This document shows, in pieces, positions 43,717 through 52,840 of a stretch of 64,000 bases of DNA. Under the pieces are notes generated by a model that was not told where the DNA came from, ran no database searches, and was given only the letters and a program-made list of their open reading frames with translations. Positions within the stretch are counted from its first letter, which is position 1; each line of letters begins with the position of its first letter. The stretch lies in NCBI RefSeq assembly GCF_003917135.1, contig NZ_RPDI01000003.1:101145-165144 (forward strand), read 5' to 3'. A program made the translations under genes and the position numbers. Source of the stretch: Leucobacter chromiireducens. Its GTDB lineage: Bacteria > Actinomycetota > Actinomycetes > Actinomycetales > Microbacteriaceae.

Positions 43717-44537
43717 GCTGGGTCCTCCCCGCGAACTGATTGGTGCCAGAACAGCGCGCGACGTTCGACCACCCCGAAGATGAGGTTCACGATCAGACCG
43801 AGCATCCCGGTCACGATCACGATCGCGAAGACCCCGGTCTGATCCCCGTTGCTGTAGTCGAGCATCAGCCGATTGCCGAGACCGGGGTTGCTGATCGTCA
43901 TCTCCGCGGTCACAGCGAGGACGAGAGCCACGGAGGCCGCGAGCCGCAACCCGGTCATCAGGTACGGCAGCGCGGTCGGCAGGACCACCCTGCCGAGCAC
44001 CTGACTCCGCGTGAGCGAGAAGCTGCGCGCCGTATCGCGCGCGACCGAGTCAACGTCGGCAACCCCGTAGAGCACCTGCACGAACACCTGCCAGAAGCTC
44101 GCGAACACGATGATGACGAGCGCCGCCTCCAGCCGCATACCAAAGCTCAGGACCGCGAGCGGGATCAGGGCGACCGAGGGGATCGGGCGGAGAAACTCGA
44201 CCACGGTGTGCGTGGCGCGGCGCAGGAACGGGACCATCCCGACCACGGTGCCGACAATCAGCGCAAGCACCGTAGCGAGGCCGAGGCCGAGGCCCCACGC
44301 GGTGAGCGTGCGGCCAACGTTTCGCCAGAACTCAAGGTCAAGCGTCTCGGCCCCGAGACGCGCGATCGTGGCGGTGGCGCTCGGAAAGTGTGCCGGGTTC
44401 ACCACCCCAAGTGCTGGCAGCAGCTGCCAGGTGGCGAGGAACCCGACGACACCGAGAGCGCCGAGTGCTGCCTTTCGAGTGGCCTGCCGCGCTCGCGCTG
44501 AGCGCTGTCGCGGTTGGGCCGTTGCGGCGAGAGCCAT
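43713..44537 (-). CDS. ABC importer permease (SsuC/TauC type), first
   Basis: A 274-residue permease, clearly a paralog of the next gene: the coupling loop RSFSLTRSQVLGRVVLPTALPYLMTGLRLAASVALVLAVTAEM and LRPIPSVALIPLAVLSFG match in position and sequence type. GAAAGGGAG precedes the ATG. Forms the channel with its neighbour. Confidence 0.9.
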   Translation of the reverse strand: MALAATAQPRQRSARARQATRKAALGALGVVGFLATWQLLPALGVVNPAHFPSATATIARLGAETLDLEFWRNVGRTLTAWGLGLGLATVLALIVGTVVGMVPFLRRATHTVVEFLRPIPSVALIPLAVLSFGMRLEAALVIIVFASFWQVFVQVLYGVADVDSVARDTARSFSLTRSQVLGRVVLPTALPYLMTGLRLAASVALVLAVTAEMTISNPGLGNRLMLDYSNGDQTGVFAIVIVTGMLGLIVNLIFGVVERRALFWHQSVRGEDPA

Positions 44538-44585
44538 ATCTCCCTTTCAGTGGAGCTGGGTGTGTGAGGCGGCGGCGGCGCGGAC

Positions 44586-44623
44586 GCGTCTGAGCACCAC
44601 CGCGATCGGCGGCGCTCAGACGC
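44586..44623 (-). terminator. Intercistronic hairpin after the substrate-binding protein gene
   Basis: GCGTCTGAGC (44586-44595) pairs perfectly with GCTCAGACGC (44614-44623), with further short pairing inside the loop. It lies in the 98-bp gap between the SBP and permease genes; such hairpins commonly keep SBP mRNA more abundant than that of the membrane parts. Confidence 0.7.
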
Positions 44624-44635
44624 TACGCGTGCGGC

Positions 44636-45616
44636 CTAGTACTGAGTGAAGATCGCGTCGATGTCCGGGCGCTTGTCGAGCACGCCGTACTTCACCGCCA
44701 GGTCAGCGAGCTCGCCGATCTGCTCAAGGTCGAGCTCCGCGTCATAGTTCGGCAGCGTCAGTCCGGCGGCGACCTCCTTCGGGATGTCGAGGTGCGTCTC
44801 GATGGCCGCGCGCGTCACGTCCTCGTTCTCGTTCGTGAACTCGAGCGCCTCAGCCATCGCAGCCGCGTACGACTTCACCAGCTCGGGATCGCTCTCGATC
44901 AGCTCGGTGGTCGTAAAGTTCGTCAGCACGGTGAGCCCGGGCAGCACCTGCTGGTACGGGTGCATCACGAGGGTGCCCTCGGCAGCGATCTGCTTCTGGA
45001 ACGGATCCGGCACCCACGCGGCGTCGATGTTGCCGGCATCGAGCTGCGCCGCCGCATCGGGGAACGCGACCTCAACGAACTCGATGGTCGACGAATCGCC
45101 GCCGTCCGCGTCAACCGCCGCCTTGATCGTGAGATCCCCGGCCGCGCCGAGACTGTTGACCGCCACCTTCTTACCCGCGAGGTCCGCTGGCCGCTCGATC
45201 CCAGAGTCGGCGAGCGCGACGACCCCGTTCACATCGTCACCGCTCGGCTGGCTGCTCGAAAAGTTGCTGAACACCGTGATGCCGAGGTCTTGCAGCCCGG
45301 CACGGAAGGGCCCGAACGGCTGGCCGATCGCGAACTGGATGTCGCCGCTCAGCAGCGCCGGGATGGCCTGTGCGCCGCCCTGCGCCGGCTGGATCTCGAC
45401 ATCGAGGCCGTGCTTCTCGAAAATCCCCTCGTCGATGCCCACCCAGACCGCGATCGAGTCACTGATCGGCAGCGCGGCGACGCGTACCTCTCGCAGCTCG
45501 CCGCTCTCGGGCGTCGATGAGCCGTCGTTTGCCGCTGGAGCGGCGGAGTCGGAGCACCCCGCAAGGGCGAGGGTCGCAGCAGCAAGGGCTCCCAGTAGCG
45601 CGATTCTCTTCTTCAT
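44636..45616 (-). CDS. ABC importer substrate-binding lipoprotein (SsuA/NMT1 type)
   Basis: A 326-residue lipoprotein (lipobox LAGCSDS, Cys20). The mature part is a NMT1/SsuA-like periplasmic-binding fold: VWVGIDEGIFEKHGLDVEIQPAQGGAQAIPALLSGDIQFAIGQPFGP, DLAGKKVAVNSLGAAGDLTI and DAAWVPDPFQKQIAAEG. It captures the substrate outside the membrane for the two permeases and ATPase encoded downstream. A 174-bp spacer upstream separates it from the divergent MFS gene and should hold the promoters of both. Confidence 0.91.
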   Translation of the reverse strand: MKKRIALLGALAAATLALAGCSDSAAPAANDGSSTPESGELREVRVAALPISDSIAVWVGIDEGIFEKHGLDVEIQPAQGGAQAIPALLSGDIQFAIGQPFGPFRAGLQDLGITVFSNFSSSQPSGDDVNGVVALADSGIERPADLAGKKVAVNSLGAAGDLTIKAAVDADGGDSSTIEFVEVAFPDAAAQLDAGNIDAAWVPDPFQKQIAAEGTLVMHPYQQVLPGLTVLTNFTTTELIESDPELVKSYAAAMAEALEFTNENEDVTRAAIETHLDIPKEVAAGLTLPNYDAELDLEQIGELADLAVKYGVLDKRPDIDAIFTQY

Positions 45617-45790
45617 TGAACAGACCTCTCTTGAGTCATCTTTGACTCCCGCTCTCGCGGGCCGATCTCACTCATCGTGGATCACACCGAATAGATTGTC
45701 AACTCTTTCTGCACGATCGTCACGAATTCGCGAATTCAGTACGCGCGCAAAATTTCCAGTCATGTGGCTCGAGCACGATAGGGTCCAGGC

Positions 45791-47032
45791 GTGACCACCC
45801 CTGAGCCGACCACCGCACGCCCCTGGGGCCTGCTGTTCGTTGCGGTCTGCCTCGTGGCCATCAATATGCGCATGACCATCACGGGTGTCGGGCCGCTGCT
45901 CGAACAGATCGCCGCAGATCAGGGCGTCAGTCCTGCCGTGCTCGGCGGCCTCGCATCGGTGCCCTTGCTTGCCTGGGCACTCGTCTCACCGCTCGCGCAC
46001 GGCCTCAGCGTCAGACTGGGCCTGTCCCGCACCGTCACCTGGTCGCTCGTCGCACTCATGATCGGCACGGTGTGGCGCTCCATCCCCGGCGGCCCACTCG
46101 CACTGTGGCTCGGTACGGCACTCATTGGCGCGGCGCTCGCGGTCGGCAACGTGCTGCTCCCCGCGGTGATTCGTCGCGACTTCAGCGACCGCGTCCCGCT
46201 CGTGATGGGCGTGTACACCGCGCTGCTCGGCGGGCTCGGCGCCGTCTCGGCCGGCGTCGTCGTTCCGATCTCGCACCTCGACGCCGGCAGCGGTGAACTT
46301 GGCTGGCGCGTCGCGCTCCTCACCACGGGGGCGCTGATCCCGGTCGCCCTCGTCGTCTGGATCGCAGCTACGAGGGCCCCGCGCGTCCCGCAGCAGCCTG
46401 CGTCGCCACTCCTCGAGGCGACCCCGGCACTGGCGGGCGCCGCGGCGCGATCGGGCCGCGCGATCTGGCGCGATCCCGTCGCCTGGTGGGTAGGGGTCTA
46501 CATGGGGCTCCAGGCCGCGCTGTTCTACATGATCTCAACCTGGCTCGCACCGATCGCCACCACGGCCGGGCGCTCCCCCGTCGAGGCAGGCATCGAATCC
46601 ATGCTGTACCAGATCGTCGCGATCGGCGGCTCGCTCCTCGTCCCACTGCTGTACCGCGGCCGCCTCAAGCGGATCCTGCCCGCGCTCATCCCGGCGATCA
46701 TCGCCGGCGCGTTCGCGGGATTCGTGCTCACCCCGGACACGCCGCTGCCCTGGATCCTGCTCGGTGGCTGCGCTTCCGGGGCGTCACTGAGCATCTCGCT
46801 GCTGTTCATGGCGGTCAAGGCCCCGGATCACGCGTCAGCGAGCGCGCTCTCCGGCATGGCGCAGTCGGTTGGCTACCTCATCGCCGCCACCGGCCCCATC
46901 GCGTTCGGTGCCGTGCACGAGGCGAGCGGAGAGTGGCTCGCGCCGCTGGCGCTGCTCCTCGCGGTCGGCCTCGCCCAGCTCATCGCCGGCGCCGTGCTCG
47001 GCCGCGACCGCCTGGTGTTCGAGCGACCGTAG
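45791..47032 (+). CDS. MFS transporter, CynX/NimT type
   Basis: A 413-residue transporter with twelve helices: VAINMRMTITGVGPLLEQIAADQGVS at the first helix is characteristic of the CynX/NimT (cyanate / 2-nitroimidazole) group, followed by SPLAHGLSVRLGLSRTV (motif A). The start is GTG. It is divergent from the SBP gene and convergent with the MarR regulator; it probably moves an organic acid or aromatic, but this is inferred from position only. Confidence 0.85.
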   Translation: MTTPEPTTARPWGLLFVAVCLVAINMRMTITGVGPLLEQIAADQGVSPAVLGGLASVPLLAWALVSPLAHGLSVRLGLSRTVTWSLVALMIGTVWRSIPGGPLALWLGTALIGAALAVGNVLLPAVIRRDFSDRVPLVMGVYTALLGGLGAVSAGVVVPISHLDAGSGELGWRVALLTTGALIPVALVVWIAATRAPRVPQQPASPLLEATPALAGAAARSGRAIWRDPVAWWVGVYMGLQAALFYMISTWLAPIATTAGRSPVEAGIESMLYQIVAIGGSLLVPLLYRGRLKRILPALIPAIIAGAFAGFVLTPDTPLPWILLGGCASGASLSISLLFMAVKAPDHASASALSGMAQSVGYLIAATGPIAFGAVHEASGEWLAPLALLLAVGLAQLIAGAVLGRDRLVFERP

Positions 47033-47070
47033 CGCAGCGATCAGCGTGCAGCCTGGCCCAGCCCCGCGGC

Positions 47071-47553
47071 CTAGTCGGCCGGGCGCGGCGGCCCGAACGC
47101 CACGCGCCGGAGGAGCCCCGTCAACGTCTCGCGCTCGGCTGGCGTCAGCTGCGCGGCCGGATCCCCGTCCGCGGAGAGCACTGCGGCGTGCGCCGCCTCG
47201 TACAGGCGATGTCCCTCCGCAGTCGCGACGAGCACCTTTGATCGGCGATCGCGGGGGTCCGGGCGGCGCTCGAGGAGCCCTCGCCCTTCGAGGCCGTCGA
47301 TGAGCGCAACGACCTGGCTCGGGTCGAGGCGGAGGAAGTCTGCGAGTTCGCGCTGCGTAGGGCGCAGTCCATCGCAGACGAGCGCGAGCACCGGGTACGA
47401 GCGAACGCGCAGCCCGAACGGGCGGAGCGCGGCGTTTCCCGCGGCGAGCGAGAGCGCGTTTGCGCGGGCGAGAAGAAAGCTCAGGTCGTCGGAGAGCGAG
47501 TGGCGCTCCCAGTCGCGATCGTATCCGGGTGCGTCCCGTTCGGCGTCCTTCAT
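47071..47553 (-). CDS. MarR-family transcriptional regulator
   Basis: A 160-residue MarR repressor. The winged HTH is LRPTQRELADFLRLDPSQVVALIDGLEGRGLLERRPDPRDRRSKVLVATAEGHRLYE, including the wing (DPRDRRSK). Dimer helices lie at both ends. It is divergent from the SDR-amidohydrolase-acyl-CoA operon and shares a 90-bp AT-rich control region with it that contains a palindrome and a TATAAT. It very likely represses that operon, with the pathway substrate or its CoA ester as inducer. Confidence 0.88.
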   Translation of the reverse strand: MKDAERDAPGYDRDWERHSLSDDLSFLLARANALSLAAGNAALRPFGLRVRSYPVLALVCDGLRPTQRELADFLRLDPSQVVALIDGLEGRGLLERRPDPRDRRSKVLVATAEGHRLYEAAHAAVLSADGDPAAQLTPAERETLTGLLRRVAFGPPRPAD

Positions 47554-47581
47554 GCACCCCAGTCTAGCAACCCTTGAAAAA

Positions 47582-47603
47582 TATAATGATTGACTTCTTC
47601 AAT
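47582..47603 (+). promoter_or_regulatory. Promoter and candidate MarR operator of the SDR-ligase operon
   Basis: A perfect TATAAT (47582-47587) is followed directly by the inverted repeat ATTGA-N5-TCAAT (47589-47603), so a repressor there would cover the transcription start. The surrounding 60 bp are strikingly AT-rich for this genome. No clear -35 box at 17 bp. Confidence 0.6.
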
Positions 47604-47643
47604 TAATTTCGGTGTACTTGAGCGACAAGCAGAAGGAGCACCC

Positions 47644-48570
47644 ATGTCACTCGCAGGCAAAGTCGCCATCGTCACCGGATCCGGCCGCGGCCTCGGCCTC
47701 GCCTATGCTCAGGAACTCGCCGCGCAGGGGGCGTCAGTCGTGATCAACGATGTCGACGCAGCCACCGCGGCTGCAGCGGTGGCGAGCATCGAAGCGCTCG
47801 GCGGCACCGCAACCGCGGTGGTCGCACCCGTCGGGCCGAGCGAGACCGCAGCGCAGCTCGTCGCCGCAGCGGTGGACACCTACGGGAGGCTCGACATCCT
47901 CGTGACGAACGCCGGCGTGCTGCGCGACACCGTGCTCTGGAAGATGAGCGACGACGACTTCGACACGGTGATCAACGTGCACCTGCGCGGCACGTTCACC
48001 TGCGTGCGCGAGGCAGCGACGCGCATGCGCGAGCAGGGCGAGGGCGGCCGCATCATCTGCATCGGCTCCCCCACCGGCCAGCGCGGCAACTTTGGCCAGA
48101 CGAATTACGCCGCGGCGAAGGCCGGCATCGTCGGCATGGTGCGCACCTGGGCGCTCGAACTCAAGAAGGCCGGCATCACCGCGAACGCCGTGATTCCGGT
48201 CGCGGCAACGGCCATGACGGCGACCGTTCCCTACTTCCACGCTGCCGTTGAGGCGGACGCACAGGGCGAGGCGATGCCAGGCTTCTTCCGCCACGGTCTC
48301 GGTTTCGGCACCTCCGCCGACGTCGCCCCGCTCGTCGCATACCTCGCCTCGGACGCCGCTGCCGGGGTCACCGGCCAGGCGATCGGCGTTGGTGGAGATC
48401 GCCTGCAGCTCTGGTCGCACCCCGAGCCGGTGCTGAGCGAGTACCACGAGGGCGGCTGGAGCGTCGATGCCCTCGCCGCGTCATTCCCCGGCACGATCGG
48501 CGCACAGCTCCAATCGGTCGGTGAGTCGTTCCCGCCGCTCCCCGACGAGCTGCGGCCCCCGCAGGCGTAG
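47644..48570 (+). CDS. SDR-family oxidoreductase
   Basis: A 308-residue short-chain dehydrogenase: TGSGRGLGLAYAQELAAQGA (NAD(P) loop), LVTNAGVLRDTVLWKM, IICIGSPTGQRGNFGQTNYAAAKAGIVG (catalytic Ser, Tyr and Lys of Y-x-x-x-K). The LRDTVLWKMSDDDFDTVINVHLRGTF segment is like the hydroxyacyl-CoA dehydrogenase part of peroxisomal MFE-2-type enzymes, fitting a beta-oxidation-like pathway. AGAAGGAG precedes the ATG. First gene of a five-gene operon under MarR. Confidence 0.88.
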   Translation: MSLAGKVAIVTGSGRGLGLAYAQELAAQGASVVINDVDAATAAAAVASIEALGGTATAVVAPVGPSETAAQLVAAAVDTYGRLDILVTNAGVLRDTVLWKMSDDDFDTVINVHLRGTFTCVREAATRMREQGEGGRIICIGSPTGQRGNFGQTNYAAAKAGIVGMVRTWALELKKAGITANAVIPVAATAMTATVPYFHAAVEADAQGEAMPGFFRHGLGFGTSADVAPLVAYLASDAAAGVTGQAIGVGGDRLQLWSHPEPVLSEYHEGGWSVDALAASFPGTIGAQLQSVGESFPPLPDELRPPQA

Positions 48571-48588
48571 TCGACCTCGGCAGCCATC

Positions 48589-49482
48589 ATGTCACGCTAC
48601 GAGTCGACCATCGATCTTGACCGCATTGTCGCGATCGACACCCACGTCCACATTGAGATCGGAGCGCACGATCACTCGTCACTCCCCGCAGACCTCGCCG
48701 ATGCCGCGAGCGCGTACTTTCGCACCGACGGCCCACGCCCGGAGCTCGACGCGATCGCGGACTACTATCGAGCGAGAAACATGGCTGCCGTCGTGTTCAC
48801 GGTCGACGCGCGCACCAATCTGGGGCAGGAGCCGATCCCGAGCAGCGAGATCGCTGCCGGCGCAGCGCGGCACAGCGACGTCCTCATCCCGTACGGCTCC
48901 GTCGACCCGCTTCGCGGCACCGCAGCGCTCGACGACGCGAAGCGGCTGATCGAGGAATCGGGCGTGCGCGGCTTCAAGTTCCACCCGACCGTGCAGGGCT
49001 TCGATCCCAGCGACGAACGGTTCTACCCGCTCTATGCCGAACTCCAGGCCGCCGGCAGTATCGCACTCTTCCACACCGGGCAGACCGGCATCGGAGCTGG
49101 GCTCCCCGGCGGGCGCGGCCTGCGGCTTGGGCTCTCGAACCCGATCCTGCTCGACGGCGTCGCAGCTGACTTTCCCGAGCTGCAGATCGTCATGGCGCAC
49201 CCGTCGGTGCCCTGGCAGGAGGAGGCACTCTCGGTCGCCACGCACAAGCACAACACGTGGATCGACCTCTCGGGCTGGAGCCCGAAGTACTTCCCCGCAG
49301 AGCTGGTGCGCTATGCGGGCACCGTACTGAAGGACCGCGTGCTCTTCGGGTCGGACTTCCCGCTCATCACCCCGGATCGCTGGCTCCGCGACATCGAGAC
49401 AACCTCCCTCAAGCCGGAGGCGCTGCCGGGCATCATGAAGCACAACGCGGCACGCCTGCTCGGGATGGGAGGTGCCTCATGA
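48589..49482 (+). CDS. Amidohydrolase family 2 (ACMSD-like)
   Basis: A 297-residue metal-dependent hydrolase or decarboxylase. It has D-T-H-V-H near the N-terminus (IDTHVHIE, metal ligands), GFKFHPTVQGF, IVMAHPSVPWQEEAL (His), and VLFGSDFPLI (Asp). This is the amidohydrolase_2 group that includes ACMSD, gamma-resorcylate decarboxylase and 4-oxalomesaconate hydratase. Given the acyl-CoA genes around it, a decarboxylation or C-C hydrolysis of an aromatic or cyclic acid is likely. Overlaps the acyl-CoA dehydrogenase start by 4 bp. Confidence 0.84.
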   Translation: MSRYESTIDLDRIVAIDTHVHIEIGAHDHSSLPADLADAASAYFRTDGPRPELDAIADYYRARNMAAVVFTVDARTNLGQEPIPSSEIAAGAARHSDVLIPYGSVDPLRGTAALDDAKRLIEESGVRGFKFHPTVQGFDPSDERFYPLYAELQAAGSIALFHTGQTGIGAGLPGGRGLRLGLSNPILLDGVAADFPELQIVMAHPSVPWQEEALSVATHKHNTWIDLSGWSPKYFPAELVRYAGTVLKDRVLFGSDFPLITPDRWLRDIETTSLKPEALPGIMKHNAARLLGMGGAS

Positions 49483-50687
49483 GTGCGGGGCACGGGGCAC
49501 CAAGCATCACGGCAACGAGCGCGATCGGCATCGATCCGCTCGGGTTCGCCGAGAGCCATCTGAGCGAGGCGGCACAGACAGCGCTCAGCGAGCTCCAGGC
49601 GACGCTCACGTCGCAGGTGCGCCCTCACTTGGCGGAAGCGTGGGAGACCGCGACGATGCCGACGGAGATCCTCGAGTCGCTGCTCCCGCTCTCCCTCACG
49701 AGACCGGCGGGGGTGAGTGAGGCCGAGGCGGACTCGTCGCTCTACTCTGGCTTCCGCAACTACGTGCTCGCACGCACCGACGTCTCCGTTGCCACACTCG
49801 TGAACGCGCAGACCGGCCTGTTTCGCACAACGGTGCGGCTCGGTGGTTCCCCGGAGCAGGTCGCGGAACTCGACCCGGAGGTGCGCAGCTTCGCGCTGCG
49901 CGGAGTCTTCGCGCTCACCGAGCCGGAACATGGCTCGGACATCGCTGGCGGGCTCGCAACGACCGCGCACCGCACCGGCGATGACTGGGTCATCTCCGGC
50001 GCCAAAAAGTGGATCGGCGGCGCAGTGTCCGCTGACGTGCTCGCGGTCTTCGCCCGCGACACCGCAGACGGACACGTGAAAGCGTTCCTCGTGCCGCGCG
50101 AGGCCCCGGGCGTCCACCTCACCACGCTCGGTGGCAAGGTCGCGCTCCGCCCGATGCAGAACTCGACGATCGAGCTCGCCGAAGTGCGCGTCGCCGAGTC
50201 GAGTCGCCTCCACGGGGTCAACTCGTGGCGAGACGTTGCCAGGATCCTCGGGGCCATGCGATCCGACGTCGCTTGGATCGCGACCGGCTTGCAGGCCGGG
50301 GCCCTCGACGCCGCACTCGCGTACACCGGTTCCCGCGAACAGTTTGGGCGCCCCATCGGCGGGTTCCAGCTCATCCAGGAGAAGCTCGCGCGGATGCTCG
50401 GCAACCTCACCGCATCGCTCGGTCTCGTCGTGCAGCTCTCGATCCATCAGGATCGCGGAACACGGCGGGACGAGAACTCATCGCTCGCCAAGATGTGGAC
50501 GGCGCTGCACGCACGGGAAACCGTCGCGCTCGGCCGAGAGATCGCTGGCGGCAACGGGATCCTGCTCGAGCATGACGCCGCAAGATTCTTCGCCGACGCC
50601 GAGGCCGTGTATTCGTACGAGGGCACCCACGAGATCACCTCACTGATCGTCGGGCGTGCGCTCACCGGCGCCTCGGCGTTCGCCTGA
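49479..50687 (+). CDS. Acyl-CoA dehydrogenase (glutaryl-CoA dehydrogenase-like)
   Basis: A 402-residue FAD enzyme: FALTEPEHGSDIAGGLATTA and WVISGAKKWIGGAVSADVLAVFAR bind flavin and substrate, SREQFGRPIGGFQLIQEKLARM is the C-terminal family signature, and AVYSYEGTHEITSLIVGRALTG carries the catalytic Glu in the same place as in glutaryl-CoA dehydrogenase. It introduces a double bond (or oxidatively decarboxylates) in an acyl-CoA. ATG overlaps the amidohydrolase stop by 4 bp; apparent in-frame extension upstream is antisense-like and not used. Confidence 0.9.
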   Translation: MSAGHGAPSITATSAIGIDPLGFAESHLSEAAQTALSELQATLTSQVRPHLAEAWETATMPTEILESLLPLSLTRPAGVSEAEADSSLYSGFRNYVLARTDVSVATLVNAQTGLFRTTVRLGGSPEQVAELDPEVRSFALRGVFALTEPEHGSDIAGGLATTAHRTGDDWVISGAKKWIGGAVSADVLAVFARDTADGHVKAFLVPREAPGVHLTTLGGKVALRPMQNSTIELAEVRVAESSRLHGVNSWRDVARILGAMRSDVAWIATGLQAGALDAALAYTGSREQFGRPIGGFQLIQEKLARMLGNLTASLGLVVQLSIHQDRGTRRDENSSLAKMWTALHARETVALGREIAGGNGILLEHDAARFFADAEAVYSYEGTHEITSLIVGRALTGASAFA

Positions 50688-50724
50688 CCACACACAGAAC
50701 CACCATCACCCAACAGGAGTAGCC

Positions 50725-51177
50725 ATGACCACGACAGCCGCATACGCCGACGCACTCAGCCTCACGGGAACCGACCTCGGAACCACCGAGTGGCTCGAGG
50801 TGACGCAGGATCGCGTGAACCTCTTCGCCGACGCCGTCGACGATCAGCAGTGGATCCACGTCGACCCGGAGCGCGCAGCAACCGGCCCGTTCGGTGGCCC
50901 AATCGCGCACGGCTTTCTCTCGCTGTCACTCGCGACGAAGTTCTGGACGGAGCTCTTCGAACTCGATGGCGTCACGACGAAGGTGAACTACGGCCTCGAC
51001 AAGGTACGCTTCATCACACCGGTCAAGGTGGGGGCACGGGTGCGCATGACCGCGGTGATCGCAGAGGTGACCGAGGTGCCGGGTGGCTACCAGTTCGCCG
51101 TCGATCAGGTCATCGAGGTCGAGGGCGGCGCGAAGCCGGCGCTCGTCGCGCGCGGCATCTACCGCTTCTACGCGTAG
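50725..51177 (+). CDS. MaoC-family (R)-enoyl-CoA hydratase
   Basis: A 150-residue hot-dog-fold dehydratase: INLFADAVDDQQWIHVDPERAATGPFGGPIAHGFLSLSLATKF contains the catalytic Asp and His of the hydratase-2 motif (D-x4-H). Works on trans-2-enoyl-CoA, consistent with the acyl-CoA dehydrogenase upstream. AACAGGAG lies 6 bp before the ATG. A perfect hairpin follows its stop. Confidence 0.88.
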   Translation: MTTTAAYADALSLTGTDLGTTEWLEVTQDRVNLFADAVDDQQWIHVDPERAATGPFGGPIAHGFLSLSLATKFWTELFELDGVTTKVNYGLDKVRFITPVKVGARVRMTAVIAEVTEVPGGYQFAVDQVIEVEGGAKPALVARGIYRFYA

Positions 51178-51179
51178 CA

Positions 51180-51206
51180 GTGAGGGCGGTACGCCACCGC
51201 CCTCAC
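51180..51206 (+). terminator. Hairpin between the maoC and acyl-CoA ligase genes
   Basis: GTGAGGGCGGT, a 5-nt loop, ACCGCCCTCAC: a perfect 11-bp stem 3 bp after the MaoC stop. No T-run follows (a C-run does), so it may be a partial terminator or mRNA-stabilising hairpin rather than the operon end. Confidence 0.7.
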
Positions 51207-51253
51207 CCCCCCCACCCAGCATCACACCAGCATTCCTCAATGAAGAGAAGACT

Positions 51254-52840
51254 ATGCACAACCACGGACTTGGCACTTGGCTCACCACGCGCAAGCAGAA
51301 GACCCCGGACAAGGTCGCGCTGATCCATGGCGACGGCGAGGAGGTGAGCTACCGTGAGCTCGCCGACCGCACCGACGCGCTCGCCGGGGTGCTCTGGCAG
51401 CACGGTATCCGACCAGGAGAGGCCGTCGCGTACCTCGGCGAGAACAGCCCGGAGTTCCTCTCCGCACTGTTCGCGTGCGCGCAACTGGGGGCAGTATTTG
51501 TGCCGGTGAACACTCGGCTCGCTCCGCCAGAGATCGCGCACGTGCTCGGCGACTCAGGCGCGCGAGCGGTGATCAACGGACCCGAGTTCACCGAGCTCCT
51601 GAGCCCCATCGCTGCCGAGCTCGGCATCGCGCACCGGTTCCAGCTCGGGCACGAGGACCACCCGGAAGCACGCAGCCTGTCGCGGCTGCTCGAGGCGAGC
51701 ATCGGCGGTCACGTCGACGCTGCCGTCACACTCGACGATCCCGCCGCGATCCTCTACACCTCGGGCACGACGGGCAAGGCGAAGGGCGCCGTCCTCAGCC
51801 ACGGCAACCTCACTTGGGTGTCGATCAACACGGTCATCGACTACGACATCGTGTCGAGCGACGTCGCGCTCATGATCTCGCCGCTCTTCCACGCTGCGGC
51901 GCTCGGGATGGGGGCGCTGCCCGTGCTCCTCAAGGGCGGCACGATCGTGCTCGAACGCGGCTTTGAAGCCGGCAGAGTGCTCGAACTCATCGAGTGCTAC
52001 GGCGTTACCATGCTCAGTGGTGTGCCGACCACCTACCAGCTCCTCGCCGATCACCCGAACTGGGCAAGCACCGATATTTCCTCACTCGCGAAGCTCACCT
52101 GCGGTGGTTCCGCGGTGCCGAGCCGCATCCTCACCGCGTTTGAGGCGCGCGGCCTCTCGTTCTCGCAAGGGTACGGCATGACCGAGACCTCCCCTGGTGC
52201 GACGAGCCTCGCCCCCGCGATGACGCGTGCGAAACAGGGAAGCGTCGGACTCCCCCACTTCTTCACCGAGGTGCGGATCGCGACACAGGCGGAGACCCCA
52301 GACGGCGACCGCGCCGCGACACCAGACACTGATTCCGCACCGAGGATGATGGTGCCGCGCGGCACGGTGGGCGAGATCGAGGTGCGCGGTCCCAATGTGT
52401 TCCTCGGATACCACGGGCTCAGCGAGGCAACGGCGCACGCGTTCACCCCCGACGGCTGGTTCCGCTCGGGCGACCTCGGGTATCTCGATGAGGACGGGTA
52501 CCTCTTCATTGCTGACCGCCTGAAGGACATGATCATCTCCGGCGGTGAGAACATCTACCCGGCGGAAATCGAAGACCAGCTCAACAGCATCGCAGGGGTC
52601 TCCGGTGCCGCGGTAATCGGCGTGCCAGACGAGCAGTGGGGCGAGGTCCCGTGGGCCGTGCTGACGCTCGCTCCCGGCACCGACCCTGCCATCGCCGCGA
52701 CCGACGCGGTGCGCGCAGCGCTCGACGGGAAGCTCGCGCGATACAAGCTCCCGAAGCGCGTGATCGTGATCGATGAGTTCCCGCGCACCGCCTCAGGCAA
52801 GATCAGGAAAGCCGATCTGCGCGAGCAGTACCGGCAGTGA
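51254..52840 (+). CDS. Acyl-CoA synthetase (AMP-binding family)
   Basis: A 528-residue ANL-superfamily ligase: P-loop AILYTSGTTGKAKGAVLSH, GYGMTETSPGATSL (A5), WFRSGDLGYLDEDGYLFIADRLKDMIISGGENIYPAEIE (A7-A8 hinge) and PRTASGKIRKADL with the adenylating Lys. It turns a carboxylic acid plus ATP and CoA into acyl-CoA and so feeds the upstream dehydrogenase, hydratase and SDR. The acid may be a cinnamate-like or medium-chain acid; the sequence does not decide. Weak ribosome site (GAAGAGAAG). Confidence 0.91.
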   Translation: MHNHGLGTWLTTRKQKTPDKVALIHGDGEEVSYRELADRTDALAGVLWQHGIRPGEAVAYLGENSPEFLSALFACAQLGAVFVPVNTRLAPPEIAHVLGDSGARAVINGPEFTELLSPIAAELGIAHRFQLGHEDHPEARSLSRLLEASIGGHVDAAVTLDDPAAILYTSGTTGKAKGAVLSHGNLTWVSINTVIDYDIVSSDVALMISPLFHAAALGMGALPVLLKGGTIVLERGFEAGRVLELIECYGVTMLSGVPTTYQLLADHPNWASTDISSLAKLTCGGSAVPSRILTAFEARGLSFSQGYGMTETSPGATSLAPAMTRAKQGSVGLPHFFTEVRIATQAETPDGDRAATPDTDSAPRMMVPRGTVGEIEVRGPNVFLGYHGLSEATAHAFTPDGWFRSGDLGYLDEDGYLFIADRLKDMIISGGENIYPAEIEDQLNSIAGVSGAAVIGVPDEQWGEVPWAVLTLAPGTDPAIAATDAVRAALDGKLARYKLPKRVIVIDEFPRTASGKIRKADLREQYRQ

